Positions 35,619-45,966 of a stretch of DNA of 64,000 nt are shown piece after piece. Each line of letters opens with the position of its first letter. Position 1 is the stretch's first letter. The stretch is from Rhipicephalus microplus (taxonomy: Eukaryota; Arthropoda; Arachnida; Ixodida; Ixodidae): NCBI RefSeq assembly GCF_043290135.1, contig NC_134701.1, positions 34,065,501 to 34,129,500 of the forward strand. Reading direction: 5' to 3'. The position numbers and the translations under genes were made by a program. Below the pieces are notes generated by a model. The model was not told where the DNA came from and searched no databases. It saw nothing but the letters and a program-made list of their open reading frames with translations.

Positions 35619-35772
35619 TGCTACGTAGCTGACATATCAGAGGTCAGAAGACAACAACGAGGAAGTGGTCTATCGATTGTGCGTGCTGTCCTTCATCTTA
35701 GTCGATGCCATACGCATCAGTTTCAACATAGATTCTAAATATAAATAGGCCTCCTGTTATTTTGACGTAACA
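35619..35772 (+). repeat. Gypsy-3 3' LTR
   Basis: Begins TGCTACGTAGCTGAC directly after the purine tract and ends GTAACA. Confidence 0.88.
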
Positions 35773-37561
35773 ATATATTATTGAAAAAACGGTGGAAAAT
35801 GCTGGCTCATGGCGGTGAGGCAAAACGTGTTTGGTGGAAGGCTTGGTGAGCAAGGTGGATGACGGTGGCATGGTGGAAGCTTGGTGGATGACGGTGTCAC
35901 GATGAAAAGCACTTATTTGGAGTGTTTCATTCTTGAATGCGCAGATACATGTTTACGGTCAAAAGAAACCAACGCTGCTCATTACGCTTTCTAGTACGTT
36001 TTTTTTTATTCCTGTGGTGTCAACAACGCTTCAATTTTTGTGGAGCATAGAATATGCAGCCCGGAATATGTTTACATTTTGCGCACGTACTTACATCAGT
36101 TCGACATCCGCGATGTATTTCTTTGTTGTGATGCTTAGAAGAGTAGAATTGCCACTGTGAACTTGATAGTAAACGTTTTACATCGGTGCTCAGTTGTCGA
36201 CCAATAAATGGGCTCCAGTTCGCAATCGCCCCTGTATGTGTTAGAGCAGAACACAGTGGTCTCTCGACGTCGCCACGCTAGAAACGCAACTCTGGTAATT
36301 CTTGCACACTCTATTGTTTGAGCCGTACCTTTAAGTTAACAGAGTGCGTGCGAATATGCATAAACTTTCACTTTCAGCATGCGACGAGATGAGCCCCAGC
36401 AAATTTGATTTTTACCTCTCTGTTCTACCCCCCTGATTTTCACTAAAGGTTAGTGATACCGACCGAGCCCGTACAAGTGTTTTCAGCGCTTCTGACTTTC
36501 AGAATAGACTATTTTGACGAGTAAAAATGACAATACAGCACAGCTGTGGCATCGTTTACCCTAAATGAAGCCTTTTTTATTGTAGACGGTGTCCGCGCAA
36601 GAAGCGACTAACATTGATGCGACGCGCTAGCAGCACTTCCACAAAAGGTACGCGTCTCCTCACCGACTGCCGGCGGTCATACTCGCCGGCACTTCACTGG
36701 CTTTTATGCGAGAACATAGACACGTCGATTTGTATGCTTACTGAACCAATATGATAGAATGATATTTCTGGCACACTGCATTCGTTTTCGCCAAGCCATT
36801 ATGTAGTTGTTCCTAACGACAGAGCAACAGCGGTGTGCTGGCACGACTGCGCTTAGCGTTGCACCGAAAACATCAGAATCAATTGTGTGGGCGTATCTAT
36901 CGAATGAGCATAGAAGCGTCATAAAGCCTGAACCTATATCGCTCTTTTGAAGGAGCGAGAAACGCATAATAAACTTGGCAGTAACCGCCGATAAACTCTA
37001 CCTGCTCCTTAGGCCACTGAGTTGTTTTTCTTTTCCTTGCGTTTGCGAATTGTAACAAAAACATAGCGCTGTTGCCATCATCGCAGTGTCAATCGTTAGA
37101 GGCAGCAGTTGTTAGTGTTTATCAAATGCGCAAATTTTACCAGATGCAGATCATGCCCTCCCGAGTAAACAACAAACAGAACTGAAGTTAAACAGTGACT
37201 TCCTTAGTTGACTACCGCTTAAACACCCACATCGCCATCTGTCGGCGTGGCGCAGTGGTTAGTGTGCTCAGTTCAGAATTTGGAAATGGCAGATTTGATT
37301 CCCCGCTGTTTTAAGTTTTTTTTTTGCAGGTGCTTTCTACGTCGTTTTTAATACAATTATTTTTATTATCTTAAGTGACAGCCTGTCACGGTGGTTCTGA
37401 CGCTGCTTCACGCTCCAGCATTGCGAGCTGGAGCACGCAATCCACCATCCGCTCAACCATAGCCACCATACACCATGTGCCACCAACATTTCCACAGGCA
37501 TAATTCACCAGAACGGTGGTTGGTGAAATCCACCGTTCCTATGATGGACGTTTTTTTTCAG

Positions 37562-37562
<1 letters not shown>
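35773..37562. other. Unassigned spacer with GGTGG-rich, inverted-like ends
   Basis: Mostly non-coding. The left end reads ATTATTGAAAAAACGGTGG and the right end, on the opposite strand, ATTACTGAAAAAAAACG; both are followed by GGTGG-rich sequence. This could be a degenerate inverted-repeat element of about 1.8 kb, but the arms align poorly beyond about 16 bp. A tRNA-like segment lies near its right end. Confidence 0.4.
37242..37318 (+). repeat. tRNA-derived SINE head
   Basis: GTCGGCGTGGCGCAGTGG contains a perfect Pol III A-box (TGGCGCAGTGG). GATTTGATTCC 45 bp downstream is a one-mismatch B-box. A T-rich run follows. There is no clean cloverleaf acceptor pairing, so it is a SINE-type relic rather than a tRNA gene. 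Confidence 0.6.

Positions 37563-37635
<73 letters not shown>
37563..37635. repeat. (TA)n microsatellite
   Basis: 73 bp of TA ending exactly at the Gypsy-4 5' LTR. Confidence 0.97.
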
Positions 37636-37638
<3 letters not shown>

Positions 37639-37777
37639 AAAGAAGAGGAAGTACTCCGGCGCAGAGGCAGCAGCATCGAGTGTGCAGCAGCGGCTCGAGC
37701 TCGGAAATTGCGGCTGGTGCATCGCCTTCCAAGCCTTCCAAGCATCAACCTTTCTGCTTAATAAATCTCCTTTATAA
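37636..37777 (+). repeat. Gypsy-4 5' LTR (142 bp)
   Basis: TGTAAAGAAGAGGAAGTACT ... AATAAATCTCC, ending TTTATAA at the primer site. The exact end is ambiguous because of the TA-rich flank. Confidence 0.9.
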
Positions 37778-37860
37778 TTGGTGGAGCCGTGCCGGGTACC
37801 GTCCCTTACACCTTCCCGCTACCATCCTGGAACTCCGTTCTCGACGACTACCTTCTGCTA

Positions 37861-39053
37861 TGCCGGACGCCGATCAGCAGACGCTTCCATCTCTTCCGGC
37901 CACCTGTCCAGGCAGTGTTCCTCAGCGGGAGCCTCCAATCTTCAGTGGAACAGATGACAACGACGTTGAAGAGTGGCTCTCGACTTTCGAACGGGTGAGC
38001 GCTTTAAACAGATGGACAGACGCGGACAAGTTGACACGCGTTTCGTTCTATCTCGCGGGTGTAGCCAGCCTTTGGCTTAGAAACCACCAGGCAGACGTCC
38101 GAACGTGGCCGCAATTTAAAACGTCAATTGTAGCAGTCTTCTATCGACCTGCCGTCCGAAAACTTCGTGCCGAGCAACGTTTACGCACACGCGCACAAGA
38201 AATGGGTGAAACCTTCTCAAGTTACATAGAGGACGTCGTCGATTTGTGCAGACGCGTGAACGCCGAAATGACGGAAGCTGAAAAATGTAAGCACATCCTC
38301 AAAGGGATTGACGACGACGCTTTTCAAATGCTCTTGGCGAAAAGCCCGACCACTGTTAACGACGTATTTAGCCTCTGTCAAAGCTACGATGAATTGCGGA
38401 AGCAGCGAGCTCTGACAATACGTCCTCCAGCGCACGATTTGGCATCGCTGTCTAGTGTGATCAGTGGTCATGACCACGCGTCACTAATAGCCAAAATAAA
38501 AGCATTTGTCCGCGAAGAAGTTGCACGACAGCTTTCCTTGGTGCCTTTCACACCAGAAGCTACCACAACTTTACCATCGTCTCTACGTGACGTCATTCAA
38601 GGAGAGGTCGCCGAGGCCTTATCAGCTGCTCGCGAGCCTAATCTTGTGGCTGCTCCTCTCACCTACGCCGCGGCTGCAGCCATGCCAACTCGCAAGGCGC
38701 CTGCGCCTCCCTTCCAGCCTCGCGCGAGCTATCTCCCAGCTCCAGTTCACTGGACCAGCACTAACACCGCCAACCCGTGACGCACCCTCGATAATCGCCT
38801 GATATGTTACGCTTGTCGATACCCCGGACACGTCGCAAGGTATTGTCGCCGCCGGACGCATATCACCAATGAAAACCGCCGTGAGCCTTTCTTCCCGCTT
38901 GACTCCAACGCGCGATACGGTTCCTCCACTCCAATGCCAGCCCGCTACCAGGACGACCACCGCCCTCGGCCGGGACGTCTTCGCTCGCCCTCTCCACGCC
39001 GCCGCTCGCCTTCTATGGGTCGACGGCCCGCACCTAACGAGGAGGAAAACTAG
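37861..39053 (+). pseudogene. gag: Gypsy-4 gag with one nonsense codon
   Basis: ATG 37861 (MPDADQQTLPSLP) opens a normal Gag: FSGTDDNDVEEWLSTFERV, YIEDVVDLCRRVN and CQSYDELRKQRA. A TGA at 38778-38780 sits where the relatives have Trp just before the zinc knuckle. The frame then continues through [14 protein letters not shown] and an Arg/Ser-rich tail to GGAAAAC + TAG (39044-39053). Truncation there would remove the nucleocapsid and the frameshift signal. Confidence 0.85.
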
Positions 39054-42000
39054 ACGACGCAGTTCCTGAGGCAATAACTGCGCAAGTTTCGGTTTGCCCA
39101 AGTCCTCATTTGTCACCTACCAATGTTATTGATGTGTTCGTCGAAAATATCCCTACTGTCGCTCTTGTAGATACCAGTGCAACTGTTTCGGTTTTTGATG
39201 CTGAATTTTGTCGCTCAATTCGTAAGGTTACGACGCCTTTCTCCGGATTATCGCTTCGCACAGCCAGTGCTCAACCTGTTCAACCGACCGCAGTATGTAC
39301 AGCCCGCGTGAATATTCAGGACGTTCTGTATACGATAGAGTTCGTGGTTCTTTCATCATGCTCCCATAATATTATTTTGGGATGGGACTTTTTGTCGCGT
39401 CATAACGCCGTAATCTACTGTGCTAGGGCTAAGGTCGAATTTTGCTCACTGGATGACCAAGCGTCCGTCGACACCCAGTTTGCCACTAAACTTGTCGTTA
39501 GCGATGACACCTACATCCCTCCGTGCTCTTTTGCGTTCGTGCCAGTTTCATGCAGCGCCATATCCAACGGCATGGTCTTCTTCACACCATCTCCATTATT
39601 CGTCGCCCGAAGAGCTCTCCCCCTGCCTTTTGCTGCTCTAGATCTTGTAGAAGGGTCAACCACAATGCCAATTTATAATCATGAGTCATCGTCTTTATCC
39701 CTACTTTGTCGCGAGTGCCTTGGTCACGTCGAGACAATCAGTTCTTCCAGAATTATATCCGTCCCCGATGAGGTGCCTTCTACCTCCGTCTGTGAACTGG
39801 CTGTCGTCTCAGCGCCTGACTCAACGTCGGCAAACATATTTCAACCATTCATCGCTGCAGATTTGACATCTTCGCAGCGTTCACAACTCCTCACCATTCT
39901 TGAGAGCTACCGCCACTCTTTCGACGTTGAACAAACATCTCTCGGCCGTGCCTTAGCAGTAGAACACCACATCGACACTGGGTCCCACTCACCGCTGCGA
40001 CAACGACCATATCGCGTGTCTGCTACAGAACGCCGCGTCATTGCTGACCAAGTAGACATGCTTCGCAGAGGCGTCATTCGACCTTCACAGAGCCCATGGG
40101 CGTCTCCGGTGGTTCTCGTCAAAAAGAAAGACGGTTCTATTCGTTTCTGTGTCGATTTCCGGCGATTGAACAAGATCACGCTGAAGGATGTCTATCCACT
40201 ACCGCGCATTGACGATGCTTTGGACAGTTTGCAGGGTGCCGAGTTCTTTTCCTCGTTAGACTTGCGGTCAGGCTACTGGCAGGTGCCTATGGCGGAGGCC
40301 GATCGCCCCAAAACCGCTTTTGTCACGCCAGACGGCTTATATGAATTCACCGTCATGCCCTTCGGACTTTGCAATGCACCTTCAACGTTCGAACGAATGA
40401 TGGACAACATTCTGCGTGGACTAAAATGGAAGATATGCTTGTGTTACCTCGATGATATCGTGGTCTTCGCCCCTAACTTTGACACACACTTACGTCGCCT
40501 TCAGCACGTCTTTACTTGCTTAACTAACGCCGGTTTGCAATTAAACCTCAAAAAATGTCGATTTGCCATGCGTCAACTGAACATTTTGGGCCACGTTGTT
40601 TCCAAGGAAGGCATCCTCCCGGATCCCGAGAAATTGCGAGCTGTTATGGCGTTTTCTAAACCTGCCACCATCAAAGAACTTCGAAGTTTCATCGGCTTGT
40701 GTTCGTATTTCCGGCGATTCGTCCGAAACTTCGCGTCTATTACATCACCTCTCACGCAACTTCTCAGCAGCTGTAAAGACCTCTTATCGTGGTCCCCTGC
40801 CTGCGACGAGGATTTCACCACCCCGCGACGGCTTCTTACGACGCCACCCATTCTACGCCATTTCGATCCTGAAGCTCCAACTAAAATCCACACCGACGCC
40901 AGTGGTGTAGGCCTGGGTGCTGTGCTCGCACAGCGTAAACCGGAACATCAGGAATACGTCGTGGCATACGCTAGTCGCACACTTACCAAGGCTGAGAGCA
41001 ACTACAGCGTCACAGAAAAGGAGTACTTGGCCATTGTGTGGGCCCTTGGAAAGTTTCGCCCATATCTATATGGTCGTTCTTTTGACGTCGTGACCGACCA
41101 CCATGCGCTGTGCTGGCTTTCGACGTTAAAAGACCCATCTGGCCGCCTCGCTGGCTGGGCGTTGAAAATTCAAGATTACGACATACGCATGGTTTATCGG
41201 TCAGGACCGAAGCATGCTGACGCTGACGCCCTTTCCCGTTCCCCCCAGTCCCAGAATGCCACAGCTGACTCCGCTTGCGATTACACATTGTCATCGATTG
41301 ACTTTGACACCATTGCTATCGAACAACGCAATGACCCGTGGACTGCGTCTCTCCTCAATCATCTCTCCGACACTTCTGAACTCCCAAAGACGCGAACGCT
41401 TCGGCGCCAAGTTCCACACTTCTCGATACGTGACACGCTTCTCTATCGACGTAACTACGCACCAGAGGGACGCAAGTGGCTGCTAGTCGTTCCACGAACC
41501 CCGAGGTTGCACATTTGTTCCTCTTTTCAAGCTGACCCACAATGTGGCCACGCAGGAGTCTTCAAGACCTACGAAAGGCTTCGACATCACTACTACTGGC
41601 GTGGCATGTATACCTTCGTCCGCAACTTCGTCCGCTCTTGTGCCGAATGTCAGCGCCGAAAATCTCCACCACACGCCTCCGCCGGTGAACTGCAGCCTTT
41701 ACCATGCCCTTCCCGACCCTTCGAACGAGTTGGAATAGATATTTATGGGCCACTTCCATTGACTCCGACTGGAAACAGGTGGATAATAGTTGCTATCGAC
41801 CACCTAACGCGCTATGCTGAGACCGCTGCTCTTAAAACGGCCACAGCACAGGAAGTTGCCACTTTACTACTGCGTCATTTTGTGTTGCGTCATGGAGGCC
41901 CTGAAGAACTCCTCAGTGACCGCGGCCGTGCTTTCTTGTCCGAGGTCATCGAAAAATTGCTCGCTGAGTGTGCTATTGTACATCGCACATGTACCGCTTA

Positions 42001-42592
42001 CCACCCACAAACCAATGGGGCTACCGAGCGCTTTAATCGTACTCTCGGTGACATGCTATCTATGTATGTGACGCCTGACCACTCTAACTGGGACTTAGTT
42101 CTCCCATTCATTACATACGCCTATAATACAGCAACGCAAGCGACAACAGGCTTCTCCCCTTTTGACCTCCTCTACGGCCGTCACCCCTCCCACATTATTG
42201 ACACCATTTTGCCCTATCGACCAGACGCGTCCGAGTGCCTACCGATCTTGGACGCCGCCAGACACGCAGAAGAATGCCGCCAGTTAGCTCGTCGCTTTAC
42301 CTGCGATGACCAAAACAGGCAAAAAGCAATTCGTGACGCCCAGACCTCAACTCCCATTTTTCTTCCGGGTTCACTTGTATGGCTGTCAATGCCGCATCGC
42401 ACACCTGGGCTCTCTTCCAAACTTCTGCCAAATTACGATGGGCCATAATGTATTGTCGAACAAACTTCGCCAGTAAACTACCTCATTGAGCCTCTTACGC
42501 CACCATCAGACTTGCGACGTCGCAACCGCGAGGTTGTACACGTCCAGAGGCTCAAGCAATACCACGGTTCAACGCCGCCTGCCCAGGACTAA
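39045..42592 (+). pseudogene. pol: Gypsy-4 Pol, one late nonsense codon
   Basis: Open from the -1 overlap with gag to TAA 42446-42448. Protease has [10 protein letters not shown] (DTS instead of DTG). RT has [14 protein letters not shown] and [11 protein letters not shown]; one codon is missing after VDM compared with relatives. RNase H has [18 protein letters not shown]. Integrase has the HHCC finger ([20 protein letters not shown]) and core ([18 protein letters not shown]). The stop falls in the integrase C-terminal domain after LLPNYDGP; the lost frame continues to about 42592 (VVHVQRLKQYHG). A Pol truncated there could keep RT and most of integrase, so partial activity cannot be excluded. 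Confidence 0.87.
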
Positions 42593-42629
42593 GTCGCCAG
42601 GATGGCTCCTTTTTTCTCCGTGAGGCCAT

Positions 42630-42765
42630 TGTAAAGAAGAGGAAGTACTCAGGCGCAGAGGCAGCAGCATCGAGTGTGCAGCAGCGGCTCGAGCTCGGAA
42701 ATTGCGGCTGGTGCATCGCCTTTCAAGCCTTCCAAGCATCAACCTTTCTGCTTAATAAATCTCCT

Positions 42766-42771
<6 letters not shown>
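42630..42771 (+). repeat. Gypsy-4 3' LTR (142 bp)
   Basis: Differs from 37636-37777 by a C/A and a C/T change in my reading. It is followed directly by (TA)n. Confidence 0.92.

Positions 42772-42818
<47 letters not shown>
42772..42818. repeat. (TA)n microsatellite
   Basis: About 47 bp of TA between Gypsy-4 and the PLE-1 flank. Confidence 0.96.
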
Positions 42819-42819
<1 letters not shown>

Positions 42820-42851
42820 CAGGCATGGTGGTTGAGTGGCCATAGCGTTGC

Positions 42852-43862
42852 ATATAGTCCAGTAGATCCTCCATGAGCGGTCACAACGTGATTTATTTCG
42901 ACGTTTCGGCCTAGAGACTGGCCTTCATCAGGATTAAAGATACAGTTTGTTGGTGCTCAGCATTATACAATCTCAAATTGGAGGGCAAGAAAAAAGGAAA
43001 AAAAGACAGAAAAGAAAAAAAGAAAAAAAGAAAAAGAAAAGGAAAGAAAAAGAAGAAAAAAGAGAAGAAGAGAAAAATAATATATGGTGGACACCCCTCG
43101 GGTGCCCCCCTTCCACTCTTCCTTCCACTTCCCCCTCCACTCTTCCCTACACTTCCCCTTTCATCTCTCTCTCCCTTCTCCCCTTCACCTTTCTGATGTC
43201 CGTGGTTTGTGTATGTCTCCGTTCACTAACGCATTCCTCCCGATCAGACGACCCCTCCTGGCACTGGTGGTTCGGTGTGGGGCAAAAAAGAGCTTTTCAA
43301 GAAGTCCTAAGCCTTTAACTACTCGGGGTCCGGTAAACAATTCGTCGTAGAAGGAGGGGTGCCGCGTATTGTGGCAGAGGCTGGTAAGTGGGCATTTTAG
43401 GAAGTTCTAAGCCTTTAACTACTCCGCGCCCTGTCAACATTTCGTCGTAAAAAGAGGGGTGCCTCGTATTGCGGTAGGCTGTGCAAGCGGGTGCAATGCG
43501 AATTCCTTGCCCGCTTCTGGATGACGCGTGTAGGGGGGGCCTACCGGCTGTGCACAGGGTTGCTGTTGGGCATGTCATGCATGGTACAATTGATTGGGTA
43601 GTAAAATAAAACAGAAAACAGACGACAGCTGCACTTAAGAAGAGTAGTTACACTTGGAATTGTTTTGGGTTGTCCAGTGCCCTTCGCAGCTGCAGTGCCG
43701 TGAACTCAGTTACTATTTTCATTGTTGCCGTTATTGTTTTCTAATGCTTTATTTGCTGGCAAGTGTACCAGGATTGTCGCTTATTTCTCTATCGGGGGTG
43801 TTAAATCGGTGGATAAGGTATGACTCTCGTTGTTCACGTTCTCGATTTGATTTAAACCCCAT
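42852..43862 (-). repeat. PLE-1 left inverted arm
   Basis: Outer end TATAGTCCAGTAGATCCTCC; inner end in GAACGTGAACAACGAG (minus strand). It matches 45967-46974 in reverse complement with scattered substitutions. Near 42985-43080 it has an A/G-only tract of about 95 bp. Confidence 0.88.
42893..42938 (-). ncRNA. Hammerhead ribozyme motif, PLE-1 left arm
   Basis: On the minus strand CTGATGA (42931-42925) is followed by GGCC, a loop, GGCC, then GAAA and CGTC, with predicted cleavage after the C complementary to position 42900. Stem II is the GGCC/GGCC pair. Stem III is a minimal AC/GU pair. Stem I would form between TTTAATC and GAAATAAA, but imperfectly in this copy. Hammerheads of this minimal type are established in Penelope-like elements. 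Confidence 0.72.
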
Positions 43863-43877
43863 TTTAAATCGGATTAA

Positions 43878-45966
43878 ATGCGATTTAACACACCCTGTGA
43901 CACTGTTGTAAACTTATCGGACACGAGCTTGTCACCTGACGAAGAAAAACTGCTATCTAAGGGACTAAGCTTCTGCCCGACCACAAAACTTTTCGAAGAA
44001 TTCCACTTGCTCCGAGACCTCGACAACTTCGCTCGAAGCTTAAGGTTGCGCGAATATTTCTTGGACAGGCCTTCTAACCACGAAACAATTCACCGTCATA
44101 AATCAAATGATTGGACACCGAACAGTGATCGAGACAAGTGCTTGGACCTTTATATCACCGCAGTACAGAAAGATATAGTACACGAATACCACAGACAGAA
44201 AGGAAACCGAGAAAACTTGACAAAATCTGAAAAATAAGTATTAAAAATTTGGCATCTAGGACAGACATAAAAATAAAACCCGCTGACAAAGGAGGAGCAA
44301 TTGTAGTCCTTAATACAACCAACTACTTACAAGAAGCATACCGCCAACTAGACGACTCAAGATTTTACGAACGCCTCTCTGGTGATCCGAAAGACGAATA
44401 CAAACTTATCGTATCAACAGAACTAAAAAAACTGTTGGATGCAGAAAAGATAACCAACACTGACCACAAACTGATGCAAGCAGCAAACCCTCGTCCAGGT
44501 CGCTTCTACATCCTCCCAAACATTCATAAACCCGGTACCCAGGTCGACCAATAATATCAGGCATCGGTACAATAACTGAACCCATATCAGGGTACGTGGA
44601 CAAACTAATAAGCTACATTCCATGCACCCTCGCGTCGTACATAAAAGACACCACGCATTTTCTTCGAGACATTGCAGGTATCTGTGTGCCGAAACACTCG
44701 TACTTGGTTACTCTTGCTGTCTCTTCATTATATACAAATTTTCCTCACGATGACGGCATAGCTGCATTACAAAACATGTACACAGACGATAAACAATCTA
44801 ACACCCCAGTTTTCTCTGCAATTGCAACTTTGACGAGGATGGTCCTCGAATTAAATTCATTCGAGTTTATTCAAGAGTATTTTCGACAAATCAGTGGGAC
44901 CGCTACGGGCACGAAAATGGCACCTAATTATGCCAACATATTTATGGGAAAGCTAGAATCTGAATTTCTTGCACAAAGTTCCTTAAAACCAATGTTATAC
45001 AGAAGATAAATAGACGACATCTTTCTTATTTGGACCCACAGCGAGGACAAACTTCTCAGCTTTATCGACACTTACAATGCTGTACATCCGAACATACACT
45101 TCACACACACATACTCGCAAGTTACCGTAAGTTTTATTGATGTTACCATAACGATAGAAGAAGAGAAGCTCTCTACAACCCTATATCGCAAACCAACAAA
45201 TCGACAACAGTACCTCCTTTACCAAAGCGATCACCCACGCCACTGTAAAAACAGTATTCCAAACAGCCAGGCTCACCGGTTTAAGCGAATCTGCTCTAGA
45301 GACGCTGACTTTGACACGAGCTCACAGAGGCTAAAACTTATGCTCGAGAAACAAAAATACTTCCTATATGTAAATAATGACGCTGTTCAAAAAGCGAGAA
45401 AACTAAGGCGTGAAGACCTACTTATGAAGCGACCGCCACGAGAAGACCCACAACGAACAAACCTCTGCTTGACTTACAGCACAAACTTTCCCAATGTAGA
45501 CTAAATTCTTGAACTACATTACAACATTCTGGAACAAACTGAACGTCTGAAACGCGCATTCCCATCCGCTCCAGGCGTCGTTTACCGACGACCACGTAAC
45601 CTCAAAGACACCCTTGTCCACTCCCAAATTAACACATCACCCCCCAATAATTCATGCCGCCCTTGTTTAAAGCCACGATGTCTTGTATGTAAGGCAATGC
45701 GAGAAACAGACTAAGCAACCAGCACGCAATCCAAGTTTTCGATTAACGTACGAAGAAACCTAACATGCGATTCCTCTAATGTGGTATACCTACTCGAATG
45801 CAACGTGTGTGGTATGCATTACATGGCACAAACAGAAACACCATTTAGGATTCGCTTCAATAATCACAGAGCCCATGCGAATCAGCCCCAACTCTACCTC
45901 TATCAAAACATCTCAATCTTTCCGACCATGCATTCGACAAACTATCAGTAACGCTCTTAGAGACGG
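43878..45966 (+). pseudogene. PLE-1 reverse transcriptase-GIY-YIG endonuclease, broken
   Basis: The N-terminal PLE signature (LSPDEEKLLSKGLSFCPT) begins near 43915. It is followed by RT: IKPADKGGAIVVLN, RFYILPNIHKPGT, SGYVDKLISYIP, SSLYTNFPHDDGI and SGTATGTKMAPNYANIFM, with the catalytic IDDIFLIW near 45012. Next come YRKPTNRQQYL, the linker Cys motif CRPCLKPRCLVC near 45658-45695, and a GIY-YIG-type domain (VVYLLECNVCGMHY, then TPFRIRFNNHRAHANQ) at 45780-45880. Stops at about 44235, 44553, 45007, 45502 and 45712 and frameshifts between segments disable it. Confidence 0.85.

Larger units (their letters stand above)
30555..35772 (+). mobile_element. Gypsy-3, decayed Ty3/Gypsy element with both LTRs
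   Basis: LTRs of 152-154 bp (30555-30706 and 35619-35772) start TGCTACGTAGCTGAC and end ACA. A G-rich purine tract (GGGAGGGGGGGAGGG) precedes the 3' LTR, and TGGTGGAGGTG follows the 5' LTR at the primer position. Gag and pol homology is complete in order but full of stops. The two LTRs differ at many positions, so the insertion is much older than Gypsy-2 or Gypsy-4. The left flank is (TA)n; the right flank is ATATATTATTG. Confidence 0.9.
37636..42771 (+). mobile_element. Gypsy-4, young Ty3/Gypsy element in (TA)n
   Basis: LTRs of 142 bp flank gag and pol, and both outer ends lie in (TA)n. I count two differences between the LTRs, implying recent insertion. The primer site reads TTGGTGGAGCCGTGCC. 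Despite its youth it has one nonsense codon in gag and one near the end of pol. The family is distinct from Gypsy-1/2 but in the same lineage. Confidence 0.93.

Noticed and set aside
42449..42629. Separate small gene after Gypsy-4 pol
   Set aside because: It is the continuation of the integrase C-terminus after the nonsense codon at 42446-42448, not an independent gene or env.
42947..43196. Lys/Glu-rich ORF in the PLE-1 left arm
   Set aside because: Product of the A/G-only tract, which reappears as its complement in the right arm. A non-coding UTR.
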